DNA from: Eutypella sp. D-1
Taxonomy: Eukaryota > Ascomycota > Sordariomycetes > Xylariales > Diatrypaceae
Assembly (NCBI GenBank): GCA_023313575.1
Contig: JAJTTP010000010.1
Coordinates: 186,001-250,000, forward strand
Direction of reading: 5' to 3'
DNA length: 64,000 nucleotides
Both the position numbers and the translations under genes were made by a program. Numbering within the stretch: position 1 is the stretch's first letter; each line of letters begins with the position of its first letter. Positions 11,975 through 22,208 of this stretch are shown here, piece by piece. The notes beneath the pieces are model-generated. The model was not told the origin of the DNA, searched no databases, and saw only the letters and a program-made list of their open reading frames with translations.

Positions 11975-12292
11975 TTAGCTTAGAAGGGGTGGGAGGGAGC
12001 AGCGCGGCACTATATGGCAGATTTCATCTTTGAGCGTGGACATATAGATTGTCATGTTCCATATAGACAAGACAGCGACCAGAATACGTAGGTTGCAACA
12101 GCGAATACGATCGAGTGGCATTTAAACAGCCGTTTTATTCCGGATCGGGAAACCACATCTTGTAATTGCATATGCTGTTTATCTAGACCGAATCTACCCA
12201 TTCATTTCCATCCATCTATCCATGCTACCAAGAAACGAAACCGTAAGCGCCGTTAACTCATAGTATGTCATATGATTACTGAAAGTCGACTT

Positions 12293-12820
12293 CTAAGCTT
12301 TGCCCTTCTTTTTGAGGGTAGCCTCCTCATCGGCACGGATCTCGGCGTCGATCTGGGCGCCCTTTGACGGTTCATTGCCGTGGAGCTTGGCCTACACGAT
12401 AGGTCAGCAGATGTTCTAAATAATCAGGGTCGACTATCATTAGATAGGCACGTACGGGTAATGTGGGATCCTTCTTGGAGGCCTTGGTCTCCTCGCTCTG
12501 GGGCTCCTCCCGGTTCAGCTTGCGCTGTTTCATGTAAGCGATTGTGGCTTAATGGCGATAGTCTAGGACATTTGACATTCATACCTCCTCATTGGCAAGC
12601 CGGTTGGCGATGGACCGCTCATCCTCTATATGGCCATGTCAGTCGCGAGTGCAACAGCGGAATTTTGGACTGAGCGAAACTCACTGGAGTCATTGGGCAA
12701 GTGGGAATTTTCTTGGCCTTGCTCGTAGTCTGGACGGGTAGGCTCCTCGCCATCCTTGTAGTTGCGCTGGTCACCAGCCTCATAGATTCTGCGATCGCCA
12801 ACGTTTGAGGTGCCTGACAT
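12293..12820 (-). CDS. Small hydrophilic conserved fungal protein of unknown function
   Basis: Four exons (12820-12685, 12625-12585, 12524-12456, 12391-12293) with GTGAGT, GTATGA and GTACGT donors give 114 residues. The protein is highly charged and lacks membrane segments or a signal peptide. It begins MSGTSNVGDRRIYEAGDQRN, contains the element DERSIANRLANEE, then DPTLPAKLHGNEPSKGAQID, and ends in KKKGKA. I recall small intrinsically disordered proteins with this HGNEPSKGAQID element in many ascomycetes, with no established role. It runs towards the ligase gene and shares an 850-base divergent upstream region with the uS14m gene. Confidence 0.8.
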
Positions 12821-13669
12821 TTTGCGTGTATGGATTGGTTACGAACTTGGTGGAAATGAAACTGTAGAAAGTTCTGGAATACAAGGATTCAGAGAACTCA
12901 ATATTAATAGACTTGAAGTGATGTAGTTAGAAGAGAAGTAAAATGTGTGTGGCATGCTTGAAGGTCTGCTTTATATATGGCAAGTTCTTATATTTACATT
13001 GTATTCTTTTTTCCTGTTAACTACGTCATGCATCATACCTACACTTCTAGAATCCACGGCAACTGGCTGCCCCATCCTTGCTGGTTCCTACCTAGGGTAC
13101 TTGGGTACTCTTTTCCCCAAATACGTGATGCCATCGGATCTACCTAGGTGGAAGGTACCGCTTGATATTCTAAGTAGTAGTATCGAGATTTTAAAGATGT
13201 GTGACGCTATTTACAGCTGCTACGCAAGCAAGAAAGGTCCAAAACGTCATAGGAAACACAGAGTGGGTACCAGGGTTGCAGGGTAACTCAGGAGCAGCTT
13301 GGCAGCAGCTTCCCCCCTGAAAAGAATAGTGGGGTAACTTAAACCTTAACTATCTGCTTATCTAATCTAGACGGTCTACAACTTACTGCAGCTTGACAGC
13401 TTCCAAGGTTGGCAGCCAGCTGGCGTTGCTGGTAGCGGCATGTATGAAATATGTAGCCCCTCCATTGCAACTACTTCAGTTAGCTACATACAACAATTTG
13501 ATTCGTCAATTTTTAGCCCGAATTTTGCGCGACAACCTCACACAGCCAGCTTGACTTCTAAGGTTGCTTCATTTCAAAGCAGCATTTCAAGCAGCCGGGC
13601 AGTCCAACTACAACACCCCTTAAGCACAACCAGCCCGCCATAGCGAGCGCCGCTCAACCATCGCCCATC
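12821..13669. promoter_or_regulatory. Divergent upstream region between the small hydrophilic-protein gene and uS14m
   Basis: About 850 bases without a supported gene, serving two divergently read genes. It is AT-rich near the minus-strand gene, contains partial TACCTAGG elements near 13091 and 13141, and becomes more pyrimidine-rich (TTCTCC/CAACC type) towards the uS14m start. The open frame at 12945-13286 has no recognisable content. Confidence 0.4.
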
Positions 13670-14153
13670 ATGTCGCAATTCCGGGCCAAGAAGCTCGACA
13701 TCGGCTGCTTTCTCAACATCCACATCATTAGGGACCATTCCAAGAGAAAAGCTTTCGCTCAATTTGAGCCCGAGAGGTCCGCGAGCATTTCCTTCTGACT
13801 GAGTTCGGTCACCAATCTGATAATTCTTTGTGGCTGACAATTTTATCCCTGAATACTATAGGCAAGCTCTGCGCTACATCATAAGAAACACCACCCTCCC
13901 CGCGAGGACAAGAGCCGAGGCCCAGCTCCAGCTGACCCAAATGCACTGCTACACTCGCCCGACCCAGATCCGTGGACGATGCATAATGGGGGGAAAAGGA
14001 AGGGGTATATTCCGAGATTTCAAGCTTTCCAGGGTAAGGGAACAGCCAGTACACGCTACATTCCTGTATGGGTGCTAACTTCTGGCATAGTATAATTTCC
14101 GAATGCAGGCGCTTGCTGGAAACATACCCGGCGTGAAGAAGGCCAGTTGGTAG
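13670..14153 (+). CDS. MRP2: Mitochondrial small-subunit ribosomal protein uS14m
   Basis: Component of the mitoribosome head. Three exons (13670-13776, 13862-14033, 14091-14153) encode 113 residues. The start MSQFRAKKLDIGCFLN, the middle ALRYIIRNTTLPARTRAEAQ, and the CYTRPTQIRGRCIMGGKGRG segment followed by FRDFKLSRYNFR and GVKKASW are those of bacterial-type S14 in fungi. The final Lys-Ala-Ser-Trp is the usual end of the family. The first intron needs an unusual donor, GTCCGC, immediately after the GAG AG of FEPER; without it the frame stops at TGA soon after. The second intron has a normal GTAAGG donor. The gene starts about 0.85 kb from the divergent gene at 12820. Confidence 0.93.
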
Positions 14154-14916
14154 GAGGTAGAGCGGCTCAGAACGATGACCTAGGCATATTGCGACTACGG
14201 CCTCGAGATATGCTTTACTCAATCGTGGTGAACTACGATGCAACTACCGCTGATGGAGCATGCGACACTGTACTATAGATGTGGATGTGTATAAAGATGA
14301 AGACACTAGGCCTATTCCACCTATCGTAACCACTACTATCGTGTAACTCGCTTTTGCTGGCTCTGCTCTTCTCTTCTCATGACAAGCCTAGATCCACGCT
14401 GAACCATTTCTATGACACTGTTGCTGTAGATACCAGGCCTCGAGATAGTTCAGCAGTTAAAAAAATACTGATCTTAGAAGTACACAGCTCTGAAGAAACT
14501 ACGCATATATTTGTTTGGGTCGTCTCTTTGCCGGGCAGGTACACGCAGTCTATAAAATCCCTGGGAAACTTCCATATCAACGGGATATTTAAATTAGATC
14601 TCACTGGTTAGGTAGTGGACCTCGATGTATCCAACGTTTCCCATCTCCAGATACCCCGCGGGATGCAACTGCTGTTTCCCAAACCATATCCGTAGATGCC
14701 TTAGTCCTATTTCCAAGGCCTATTCTATGCAGCCTGCCCAAGTACCTACTTAGGAACCACCTGATCTTCCTATACTGGAAGAACAAACCTGCCCTTGATC
14801 ACCACATGCAATCCACAAACCCATCCACAAAATCATACAGGCCAATTTCGTCACTGCTTACTTCCTCTTCTCAATACTCAAACTCCCCATCCGATATCCG
14901 CTAGGTCTACATCAAG
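14154..14916. other. Interval between uS14m and the Arb2-domain gene
   Basis: About 760 bases. No gene supported; short frames at 14354-14611 on both strands carry no recognisable domain. The last 150 bases are CT-rich and AT-rich and probably contain the leader of the gene starting at 14917. Confidence 0.5.
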
Positions 14917-16398
14917 ATGTTCAGACGAAAGTGGTCCGGCCTCCCAGCTGATCCCGCGTTCCCTCTCGATCTAGAGGGCCTAGGGTACGCATAATAAAGT
15001 GATAGATGCTAGGTCCAGAAGAGCCCCTTGCTAACCTTGACTCACAGCTACTTCATCAACGAGGATGACGAGGTTCGCTCTATTGCTAATCCCGAGTATT
15101 ACTTCAAGTACTTCATAAGCCGCAATGAGCGCTACAACGAGCGCCAGCGCTTCGCCATGAACTGTACGTCTCGGGCGCCACCTCATCACACTTAAATATC
15201 CACGTTCCTTGTTGCCCTCCTTCCATATGCCCGCCGTCAGCTAACCACAACTACGAACAGTTGCACTAGAGCAAGAGATCCACCGCCGCCTGACCTGCGA
15301 CCTCGGTCTTGCCAAGGTACTCCTGCCCCTCGGCACAACAGACCCGAAGACACCACATGTCCCGATCATGGCAAGCATCGACAAGATGGCAACTGTGTCT
15401 CGCGTGGTCCTCATTTTCGGTGAGACGTTCCAGGACCTCGGCGTAGTCGCACACCGGATTATCGGAGGCCGGGGGGGCGTAGATAAGGGGTCAATGGTAT
15501 CGTTCGTGCGGGCAGTCTTGGACGAAGGACAGGGACGCGTAGGCGTCATACTTGCCAACATGGGCCAGCTTCTGTGGTGGGCGGAGGGGGATCCCCCGCG
15601 CCCTCTCACGCGCAGTGCCCTCGCCGGTGCACCCATGCGTAGTGCCGTCCACGATTTTCCCCGCGGCGCCGCGATTCCAAACCATGGTAGCACCTCTGAG
15701 CACGTGCGCGCTATATTTGAGGAGGTTGTCCCAGCCCTTGTCCCTACGGCCGCTGCTCTCGACATTGTAGCCGTCGGTGATGCCGCTGATGTCGTCGAAG
15801 CCTACCTCGACCACGAGGACGTCTGGAACCGTTTTCGCAGTCGTCTAGGCTGTTTCGCGAATGTCGGTGGCTACTTTCCCGTCTGGGAACTCAAGTGCGA
15901 CGAATTTAAACAGTTCCTGAGAAATGTGAGTTTTTTTGTGCCAGCATCCAGTTTTATGCCCTCTCTCCTTTTACGCCACCATATACCACATCAACCACTG
16001 CGGAGCTATCTCTCATTTGAAATACAATAATTACACCTTCCATCTCAGGACAATTCGAGATAAGACTCGTTTAGCTAATGATATACTAGCGGGCTCGCGC
16101 CTATACACCCTCTACTGAGCCACTCGGCACTGTGCTGTCGGGTCCAGACGGTAACTCACATACATCGTCCTTCACGCAACTTGGCTGTCCCGTCCTGAGT
16201 GGTGGGACCGAATACTATACTGAGACGCTGCTCATTGAAGGCCGGCGGCTTATCCTTGACTTCCTCCAGGAGGTGGCGCTTCATGACAAAACTAACAACG
16301 GCAGTCGCGACGGGGATGGTTACAAGAATCCCGAGTTCTTCGTTACATATGCTGATATGCGGGCTGTGGACACCGAGGTAGACGATTGGACTGGCTGA
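14917..16398 (+). CDS. Arb2-domain protein (alpha/beta-hydrolase-like fold)
   Basis: Four exons (14917-14984, 15048-15163, 15261-15925, 16090-16398) encode 385 residues. The order MFRRKWSGLPADPAFPLDLE, GYFINEDDEVRSIANPEYYF, NERQRFAMN, LPLGTTDPKTPHVPI, VVLIFGE..QDLGVVAHR, IGGRGGV, then a C-terminal TETLLIEGRRLILDFLQEVA is the pattern I know from fungal Arb2-like proteins. The Arb2 domain is named after the Argonaute-binding protein of fission yeast, which acts in heterochromatin formation. Many filamentous fungi carry such stand-alone proteins of undefined role, so RNAi involvement is not shown here. Its last exon is overlapped in antisense by a second reading frame (16156-16907). Confidence 0.85.
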
Positions 16399-16907
16399 GT
16401 GGACGACGAGAACAACATAGAAGCCGCGGCCGGATGCAGCCATCGAGAAAATTCTCAGAAAGGTGAACCCTCCTCTGGGGCTTCTATCCCGAAGATCGTG
16501 ACTACCGATGTCGATCTTGAAAGTCAGAATGATCGTCCCGACACCGTACGTCTTGCCGCATCCAGTGGCGATCGCGCGCCATGTGCTGAACGCGGAGATG
16601 ATGTTGTCAACGCTCTCGATGACCATGGCGCAGCCCAATCCATACCCGGACCAGGTATTCAACTGGATCTGCCACTTCGGTTGAGGGAGAACGGCATCGA
16701 CAATGAGGAAAAAGGGGCCTAGGGGGTAAGCAGGCGATACCAGCAGCCTAAGCATATCGTGAAGTGTGGGCGCTGTGAGAGGAAAGGAGGTGGAGTGATC
16801 TATAGGCTATAGCTACAGGGAGATATTTCGCGCGGGGTCCTCGTCATACTGGCGTTTCCCCTCTCGCCCCGAAGGTACGCAGACGCTAGTGAGAGCGCCT
16901 GATACAT
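16156..16907 (-). CDS. Possible membrane protein, antisense and overlapping the Arb2-gene 3' end
   Basis: Two exons, 16907-16850 and 16772-16156, join through a GTATGA donor and a CT-rich TCTCACAG acceptor to a continuous 224-residue frame. The protein starts MYQALSLASAYLRGERGNAT and has hydrophobic stretches (LLVSPAYPLGPFFLIVDAVL near residues 27-46; two more near the C-terminus). The part outside the Arb2 gene (16399-16907) looks protein-like and is preceded by a convincing splice acceptor. The last 243 bases lie antisense to Arb2 exon 4, where hydrophobicity may merely mirror the hydrophilic sense strand. It could be a real overlapping gene, the truncated start of a lost membrane protein, or chance. 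I do not recognise the family. Confidence 0.35.
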
Positions 16908-17613
16908 TCCAACTAGATTCCGAATCTAACAATGGGACGTATGAGGCAAACTAGCTTTCCGACGACAGAGAGACAGGCACGTTGAGAATCTCTTTAACTC
17001 TGGGGCAAGAGGATAGGTCTATAGTAACTCGTTAGTCTTCATCAAAATATCCGTCGCTGCCTATCCGTGAAAACACGGACGATAATGTTACATGCCTGTT
17101 TCTATTCGTGTAGATGATTTCGAGATGGCCTCCGTAGTATAAGTCTGCGCAACAGCACGGGGCTATAGGCATAGATTGAGGACAGACATCAATAGACGCG
17201 AGTAGCTTGTGTGACAACTCCTCCAGACGTATACTGATGCACATGTCACTATTACCAAAACATTCCGGCTTGTAAATGGCAAATGGCCAACATGTCGTAT
17301 TTTGAGCTCCGAGTGACTAGGCAGCGTAAACATTTCTCAGGCCCATTGATACACATGCCAGTGATCCCTCCCCTGACTCCGTCCTTGACCCCAGATGAGG
17401 AAACCATAAAGTGCCCTGGGCACGCATACACACGCACACACATATACACAGCACTGCAGGGACATGCACATGCAACCAAAAAAGCAAGCACGTCAGAAGG
17501 GTACGCCCAAAAGAATGCAGACCCCGAACCTCCCAGCAAAAAGAAAAAGAAAAAGAAAACTCCCTCTGGTCCCAAACTTTTGCCTTGGCTTAGCCTGGCC
17601 TGGCTTAATTTAT
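16908..17613. other. Interval with no supported gene
   Basis: About 700 bases between two minus-strand coding regions. It holds the 3' flank of the 17614 gene, a CA-rich microsatellite-like patch near 17425-17450 and an A-rich AAAAAG stretch near 17540-17570. Nothing recognisable is encoded. Confidence 0.5.
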
Positions 17614-19506
17614 TTACGCCCAGAAGAAGGCAGCCAGTCCCCTCTCAGGGGCCTCGACCTCGTCGAGGATATCCTGGACGCGCCTGGTGCGCTCGCGGAC
17701 GACCTGCTCCTCAGCGGCCCAGCGTCCAACGGCATCTTCCGCCGCCGCCGCGGCGCCGGCATTGCTGTTACCGCTACCCCAGAGGCCGAGCCAGCCGCCC
17801 GAGCCAGCAGCAGCAGTAGCGGTAGCAGTAGAGGAGCCCGGGCTCTTCTCTCGCCGCGCCTCCTGCTCCTCCCGCGCCAGCCGCGCCGCCATCTTACCCC
17901 AGTTCTGGAGGCCGGCGCCCAGACATTCCCTGCAGGTCCTGCGGGCGTCCGCGCGCGTCTTCGCGTCCTCGTCTTTGCTTCCCCCGCGCTTCCTGTCACT
18001 GCTGCTGCTCAACCTATGCAGCTGCTCCTCAGCGAGGTCGACGGCCTCGCGGGTCCACGCGAGTCCGTCCTCCTTGCTCTTACTGTTCTCGTTCGCTTTG
18101 CTACCCTGACTGCTCGCGTAGATGATCTCCCCGATATACAGGTTCAGCGCGGCCTCCTCGCAGAGCTCGGCCGCATCGCGCGCCGGCGCCGCGGATCCAT
18201 CCGCCGGCGGCGCAGGGTACTCGGGCTCGAAGAGTACGCGCTTCGCGAGCGCGAGCAGGGTATCCTTCGTCGGTGCGGGGGCAGCAGGGGACCGGGGCTG
18301 CGGATCGGGCAGCGAGCGACGCGCGCGTAGCACGGACGCGAGGACGGGAAGGGCGAACGCGAGATCACCGGCGCGCGCGCGCTGCGTCGCCAGAGCCGTG
18401 AGACAGGCGAGCACGTTCGCGGACGGCGGAGCGGCGGTGTCGTCGCGCAGCACGAAGGTGCGCTCGTCGTAGGGGGGCGGGCGGGCGGAGGACTCCTCGG
18501 GGGAGGCGCGGGCGGACTCGTCGGCGCAGACGAGCGCGCGCTCGTGCATGCGGGCCGCGCCGTCCACGTCCCCGCTGTACTCCAGCCACGTCGCGTACGC
18601 CAGCGCTGCGTCCATGCGCTGTCGCGCCGTGAATCCCACCGTCGCCAGCGCCTTGGCGTAGTAGACCTCTGGGCGCGCGTACGCGCGCTCGCAGTCCTCC
18701 TCGCGCGGCGCGGACGGCGAGCCCGGCGCGATCGGGGCCGGGGAGGGGTTCGTTGGCCCCCGCACCTGGTTCGCGGGGAACACGAGGTGTCGTGTCCGGT
18801 CCACCACCTGGTCATCCAGGTGCTCGGCGGCGCGCGCGCACAGCATCAGCGCCTCGTGGTAGCCGCGCCGCCATGGCTCGCTCTTGGTCGAGATGTCGTA
18901 TGCCGCCTCTATGTGCTCCGCGTCATCGCCGCCGTCTAATCTCGTCAGCCCGGCGCCGTCGATCGCGGGGTCCTCGAGGCGGTCGAGGACGTTCTTGGCG
19001 TAAGCGCCAGTCTGGACCCAGTCGGGCTGGGGCACGTCGGTGCGGTCGGGGGCCCAGCGGGCGAGGCGGGAGCGCATGCGGGTTAGGAGACGCCATTCGT
19101 GGGGGGTCGGGTACCGACGCTCCAGCCACTCCTGCTGCAAGCTCCAGTACGCTACTACCGTAAACCCCAGGACCGCCCAGAAATACGCCGTGTACTTGCC
19201 CGCCGCTAGGAATTCGTGCGCCAGCCACCGCTTCCGCTCCGTCGTCAGGTACCGGTACTGCTGATGCTGGTGCTGCCGCCGACCCCCCCTCCTTATTAAA
19301 CCCCCTTCTCCACCACCGCCGCCATCTTGGCTGCTCCGCCCGGATAACGGCGTCGATAGGAACGGGAGTTGTGGCCGCCCGTGCGAGGTCAGCTTGTTCG
19401 TGTGTCGCGTGAAGAACCGACTCGGGCTTGGTGATCGTAGGGACTCGGGCCGCCGACCAAGAATCACCCGTCGCACCAGGGTCCGTAGCTGGTGCTGCTG
19501 CATATT
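17614..19506 (-). CDS. Mitochondrial single-span, TPR-like conserved protein
   Basis: Uninterrupted, very GC-rich reading frame. The upstream Met at 19569 is possible, but the Met at 19506 (MQQHQLRTLVRRVILGRRPE) gives a clean Arg-rich, acid-free mitochondrial presequence and 630 residues. One hydrophobic segment (AYFWAVLGFTVVAYWSL) follows the presequence region and is followed by QQEWLERRYPTPHEWRLLTR, the most recognisable element. The rest is long, helical and Ala-rich, with repeated helix pairs typical of TPR-like folds. I recall fungal homologues that databases label 'MFS maltose permease'; with a single span that label is surely wrong. Probable inner-membrane protein facing the matrix or intermembrane space; function unknown. 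The C-terminal part contains Ala/Ser-rich low complexity and ends AAFFWA. Confidence 0.8.
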   Translation of the reverse strand, partial: NMQQHQLRTLVRRVILGRRPESLRSPSPSRFFTRHTNKLTSHGRPQLPFLSTPLSGRSSQDGGGGGEGGLIRRGGRRQHQHQQYRYLTTERKRWLAHEFLAAGKYTAYFWAVLGFTVVAYWSLQQEWLERRYPTPHEWRLLTRMRSRLARWAPDRTDVPQPDWVQTGAYAKNVLDRLEDPAIDGAGLTRLDGGDDAEHIEAAYDISTKSEPWRRGYHEALMLCARAAEHLDDQVVDRTRHLVFPANQVRGPTNPSPAPIAPGSPSAPREEDCERAYARPEVYYAKALATVGFTARQRMDAALAYATWLEYSGDVDGAARMHERALVCADESARASPEESSARPPPYDERTFVLRDDTAAPPSANVLACLTALATQRARAGDLAFALPVLASVLRARRSLPDPQPRSPAAPAPTKDTLLALAKRVLFEPEYPAPPADGSAAPARDAAELCEEAALNLYIGEIIYASSQGSKANENSKSKEDGLAWTREAVDLAEEQLHRLSSSSDRKRGGSKDEDAKTRADARRTCRECLGAGLQNWGKMAARLAREEQEARREKSPGSSTATATAAAGSGGWLGLWGSGNSNAGAAAAAEDAVGRWAAEEQVVRERTRRVQDILDEVEAPERGLAAFFWA

Positions 19507-19569
19507 AGGGGGTGTTCTATTATTTTCGAAGAAAAAGCGTAGTTGTGAGGATCGATTAATGGTTCTCAA

Positions 19570-20208
19570 TCGGGCCCGGTCATCATGTAGTTTCTCGACT
19601 GTAATGCGACGGCGTTGGTCTGGTATGTCCCACTCCTTCCTACTTCCAATCGTTATATTTATTTTGGTTAGTCCGGGTGTCGTTTGTTGTTACTTACCTG
19701 GGTATTCTCATTAACCATTAAAACTTACAAAAAAGGTATTAAAGCTTATCCGATTAGCTCTTATAAGTTGGTGGGGTAGACAATCCGGTCCACACACTTA
19801 AACCCCTGTCCCCCTATGTACCTAGGTAGTCAGCTATATGGGCCCCACTCATTACACCCCTTACAAATAGTCACCTGTATACTCGTAGTTCCGGTGATTG
19901 CCACTGGCTGCTGCAAAGCTGTGTGTACTTGCTAAGCGACGCTTTTAAGGACGGCAGGGAGCAGTCTGGCCATGGCGAATCCAGCTTTTCCTGCCATCAA
20001 AATGGCAACTTCATCAAGCATTACGGAAGCCTGAGCTCCAGGAAGTCCCGCCGGGAGTGGGCTAACAGTGATAAATCCAGACAAACTGCATGGAGGGGCA
20101 CATTATCAGTATCCAGAGCAGTGTAATGAAGAGAGGTAATAGGCATAATACGATCTAATAGCTCTTTGGTGGAATCTATATATGAGAAAGGAGATGCGTT
20201 ATAATCAC
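19570..20208. other. Interval upstream of the mitochondrial protein gene and downstream of the kinase gene
   Basis: About 640 bases. It contains the promoter of the minus-strand gene starting at 19506 or 19569 and the 3' flank of the kinase gene. A perfect TACCTAGGTA lies at 19819. No other gene is supported. Confidence 0.5.
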
Positions 20209-21548
20209 CTAAACCAGGTTGCTTTCCGCGAACAACGGCGCCAATGCAGTGGTCCGAAACCACTTCTTATCCCTAGCCCAGCCCTTGAGAATGAAATCCC
20301 TTCCCAACGCCAGCGCGGCCAGAACCGTAGGCAAAGGGTACGGCAACGGGGCGTTTCGATCACGCCGATAGTACCAGCATATCAAGTGCAGCCCGACGTG
20401 GATGGCGGTTCGAAACGCCAACTCTTCACTGAGTGGGCCGTAGCCATCCACAACCCCTTGCATGGTAGGAAGACTCGCCGCAACGCCCTTGAAGTGATGG
20501 CGTTCGTAAAGATCGCCCAATAGGCCACCAATGTCCACGGCGCGGTGCCCAAACTGAGCGTTCTCCCAGTCAATAATGAAGAGCTCGTTGGACTCTTCGA
20601 CTGATTCGTGCATCTCCCGCCAGGGACTATCCGGGAGTAAGACACTGTTTATTTTAATGCTCATGAATTAGAATCAATCAATACCTTAAAGCGATGTTTC
20701 TGAACTACGAAGGGAAATATTTGGACTTACTTGCCAGCCCAGAAATCCCCATGAATAAGGCCACGACTCTCATCCGCGTCGGTCACTGGCCGCTCGAACT
20801 CATATTGCATGGCAGCTTTCACATCTTCCAACGTGCCTCTATGGCCTTCGATGATCTCCGGATAACGTTCGAGGATCTCTATAAAGCTGCCGTACGTGAT
20901 GAGACATTTCAGTCGGCGCATTGCTGGGTTAGGCCCAACGAGTGCTAGAAGATTCTTCTGGGCAGGCTGCGACGCCCAGTTGTGGAAGAGGCGGAGCCAT
21001 GAGCCTAAGGCGCGGCCGACACACCGCGGGCTGTCTCCGGGTAAAGCCTCGTCGACATACGACGATTGCAAGATCATCCTTAGGTCGGTGGTACCAGCGA
21101 AGTCTTGTAAGACCTGGATATGCGTTTCTCGGTCGAAATAATAAAGTCGTGGTGCTTCGACCACTGCATGATAACCGCTGAGGGTGGCGATGTCTTGGGA
21201 GAAGCCAGCCAGGGCACGGAGCATAGACTCTTCAAAGACGCAGCGGGTGATATCGAGGGGGAAATCGCGATTGATGGCAACGAAATCGGTGGAGCGTTTG
21301 ACCACGACGGTTGTCTCGGAGGAGGCTATGCCAGCATCTGAGTCGTGGCCGCTCAAGGGCTGGTGAAGAGTACCGCGGTAGACGAAGTTGGCGGTCCCGC
21401 CACTCAATTTTGACAAGGCCGAACAGGCATAGGGTGTTTTGGCTAGCTTTTCTAGAGTCTGCTGCTTGAACGTCTGTTCCTCTATTTCGGTGAGTGGCGC
21501 CATCTCGTCAAGTGCTAAGGAAGCGGTGCGGGGTGATGATGACACCAC
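20209..21548 (-). CDS. APH/choline-kinase-fold small-molecule phosphotransferase
   Basis: Protein-kinase-like (APH superfamily) enzyme expected to phosphorylate a small hydroxylated compound in the cytosol. Exons 21548-20731 and 20644-20209 encode 417 residues. The intron has a GTAAGT donor and an AAACAG acceptor, and restores HGDFWAGNVLLP. Landmarks: LSGGTANFVYRG (nucleotide loop), TTVVVKRS (ATP-anchoring Lys), LIHGDFWAGN at about 264-273 (catalytic Asp and metal-binding Asn), and ELFIIDWENAQFGH (metal-binding Asp). The HGDFW and IDWE pattern resembles methylthioribose kinases and the fungal 'phosphotransferase enzyme family'; substrate is not determinable here. A second in-frame Met at residue 16 (MAPLTEIEEQ) may be the true start. 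Confidence 0.87.
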
Positions 21549-22208
21549 AAGCAGGGGGGTTTAGTGGGAAATAGAGGTGGGGAAAGGTAGACGGCTAGGT
21601 AGTCATAGAACTGTTGCCCATGGCTTGAATTTCCAGGTGATTGGATCTGGAGGGTAGATTTGCACAGATCTGGGATAAGCCGTTAGATTCTCATACTGAG
21701 ACGCATAGTCACAACACCAGACTTGGATAAGTACACAGAAAACAGCAAAAAATTATAAGGCAGGCCCTGGAGAACTCTTTTGAAGCTAATATATTTACAA
21801 TACTGCTATAGTCAGGTATTCTGAGACAATTCATGAGATGATAATAATCATATCTCATTTATACCTACCCTTCAAGGCCCCTCCAATTAAGGTGAGGTGT
21901 TAAGGGGTAGCCATTCTGTAACTACCTAGGTATATATACCAAGAATTCTGTACGTATGAATAACAGGGGAACCAAGAAGTATATAACCCCCAAACACCAA
22001 TCGTCATGTCCCTGTATCGGTTCCACGGGGAATGTCCACAGCTGGCATAGGCAGCGCCGAGTGAGGTTCACACGCATTAAACCAAAATCATAGACTCCTC
22101 CGTCCCCTCGGCCTATTCGTAGAAGATGTAACGCCATGAAAACCCAAGAAATAACGCCGAGCTATGCATATGTACACCTGGATATTACCCTAGAGGGAAG
22201 AGGTGCTG
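21549..22208. other. Interval between the kinase gene and ATG29
   Basis: AT-rich, about 660 bases. It holds the kinase promoter and the ATG29 3' flank. A perfect TACCTAGGTA sits at 21924. No gene supported; the frame at 21922-22137 is unremarkable. Confidence 0.5.

Noticed and set aside
17464..18330. Plus-strand frame of 288 residues
   Set aside because: Lies antisense to the long GC-rich mitochondrial-protein gene; low-complexity Arg/Ala/Leu content is the mirror of that gene.
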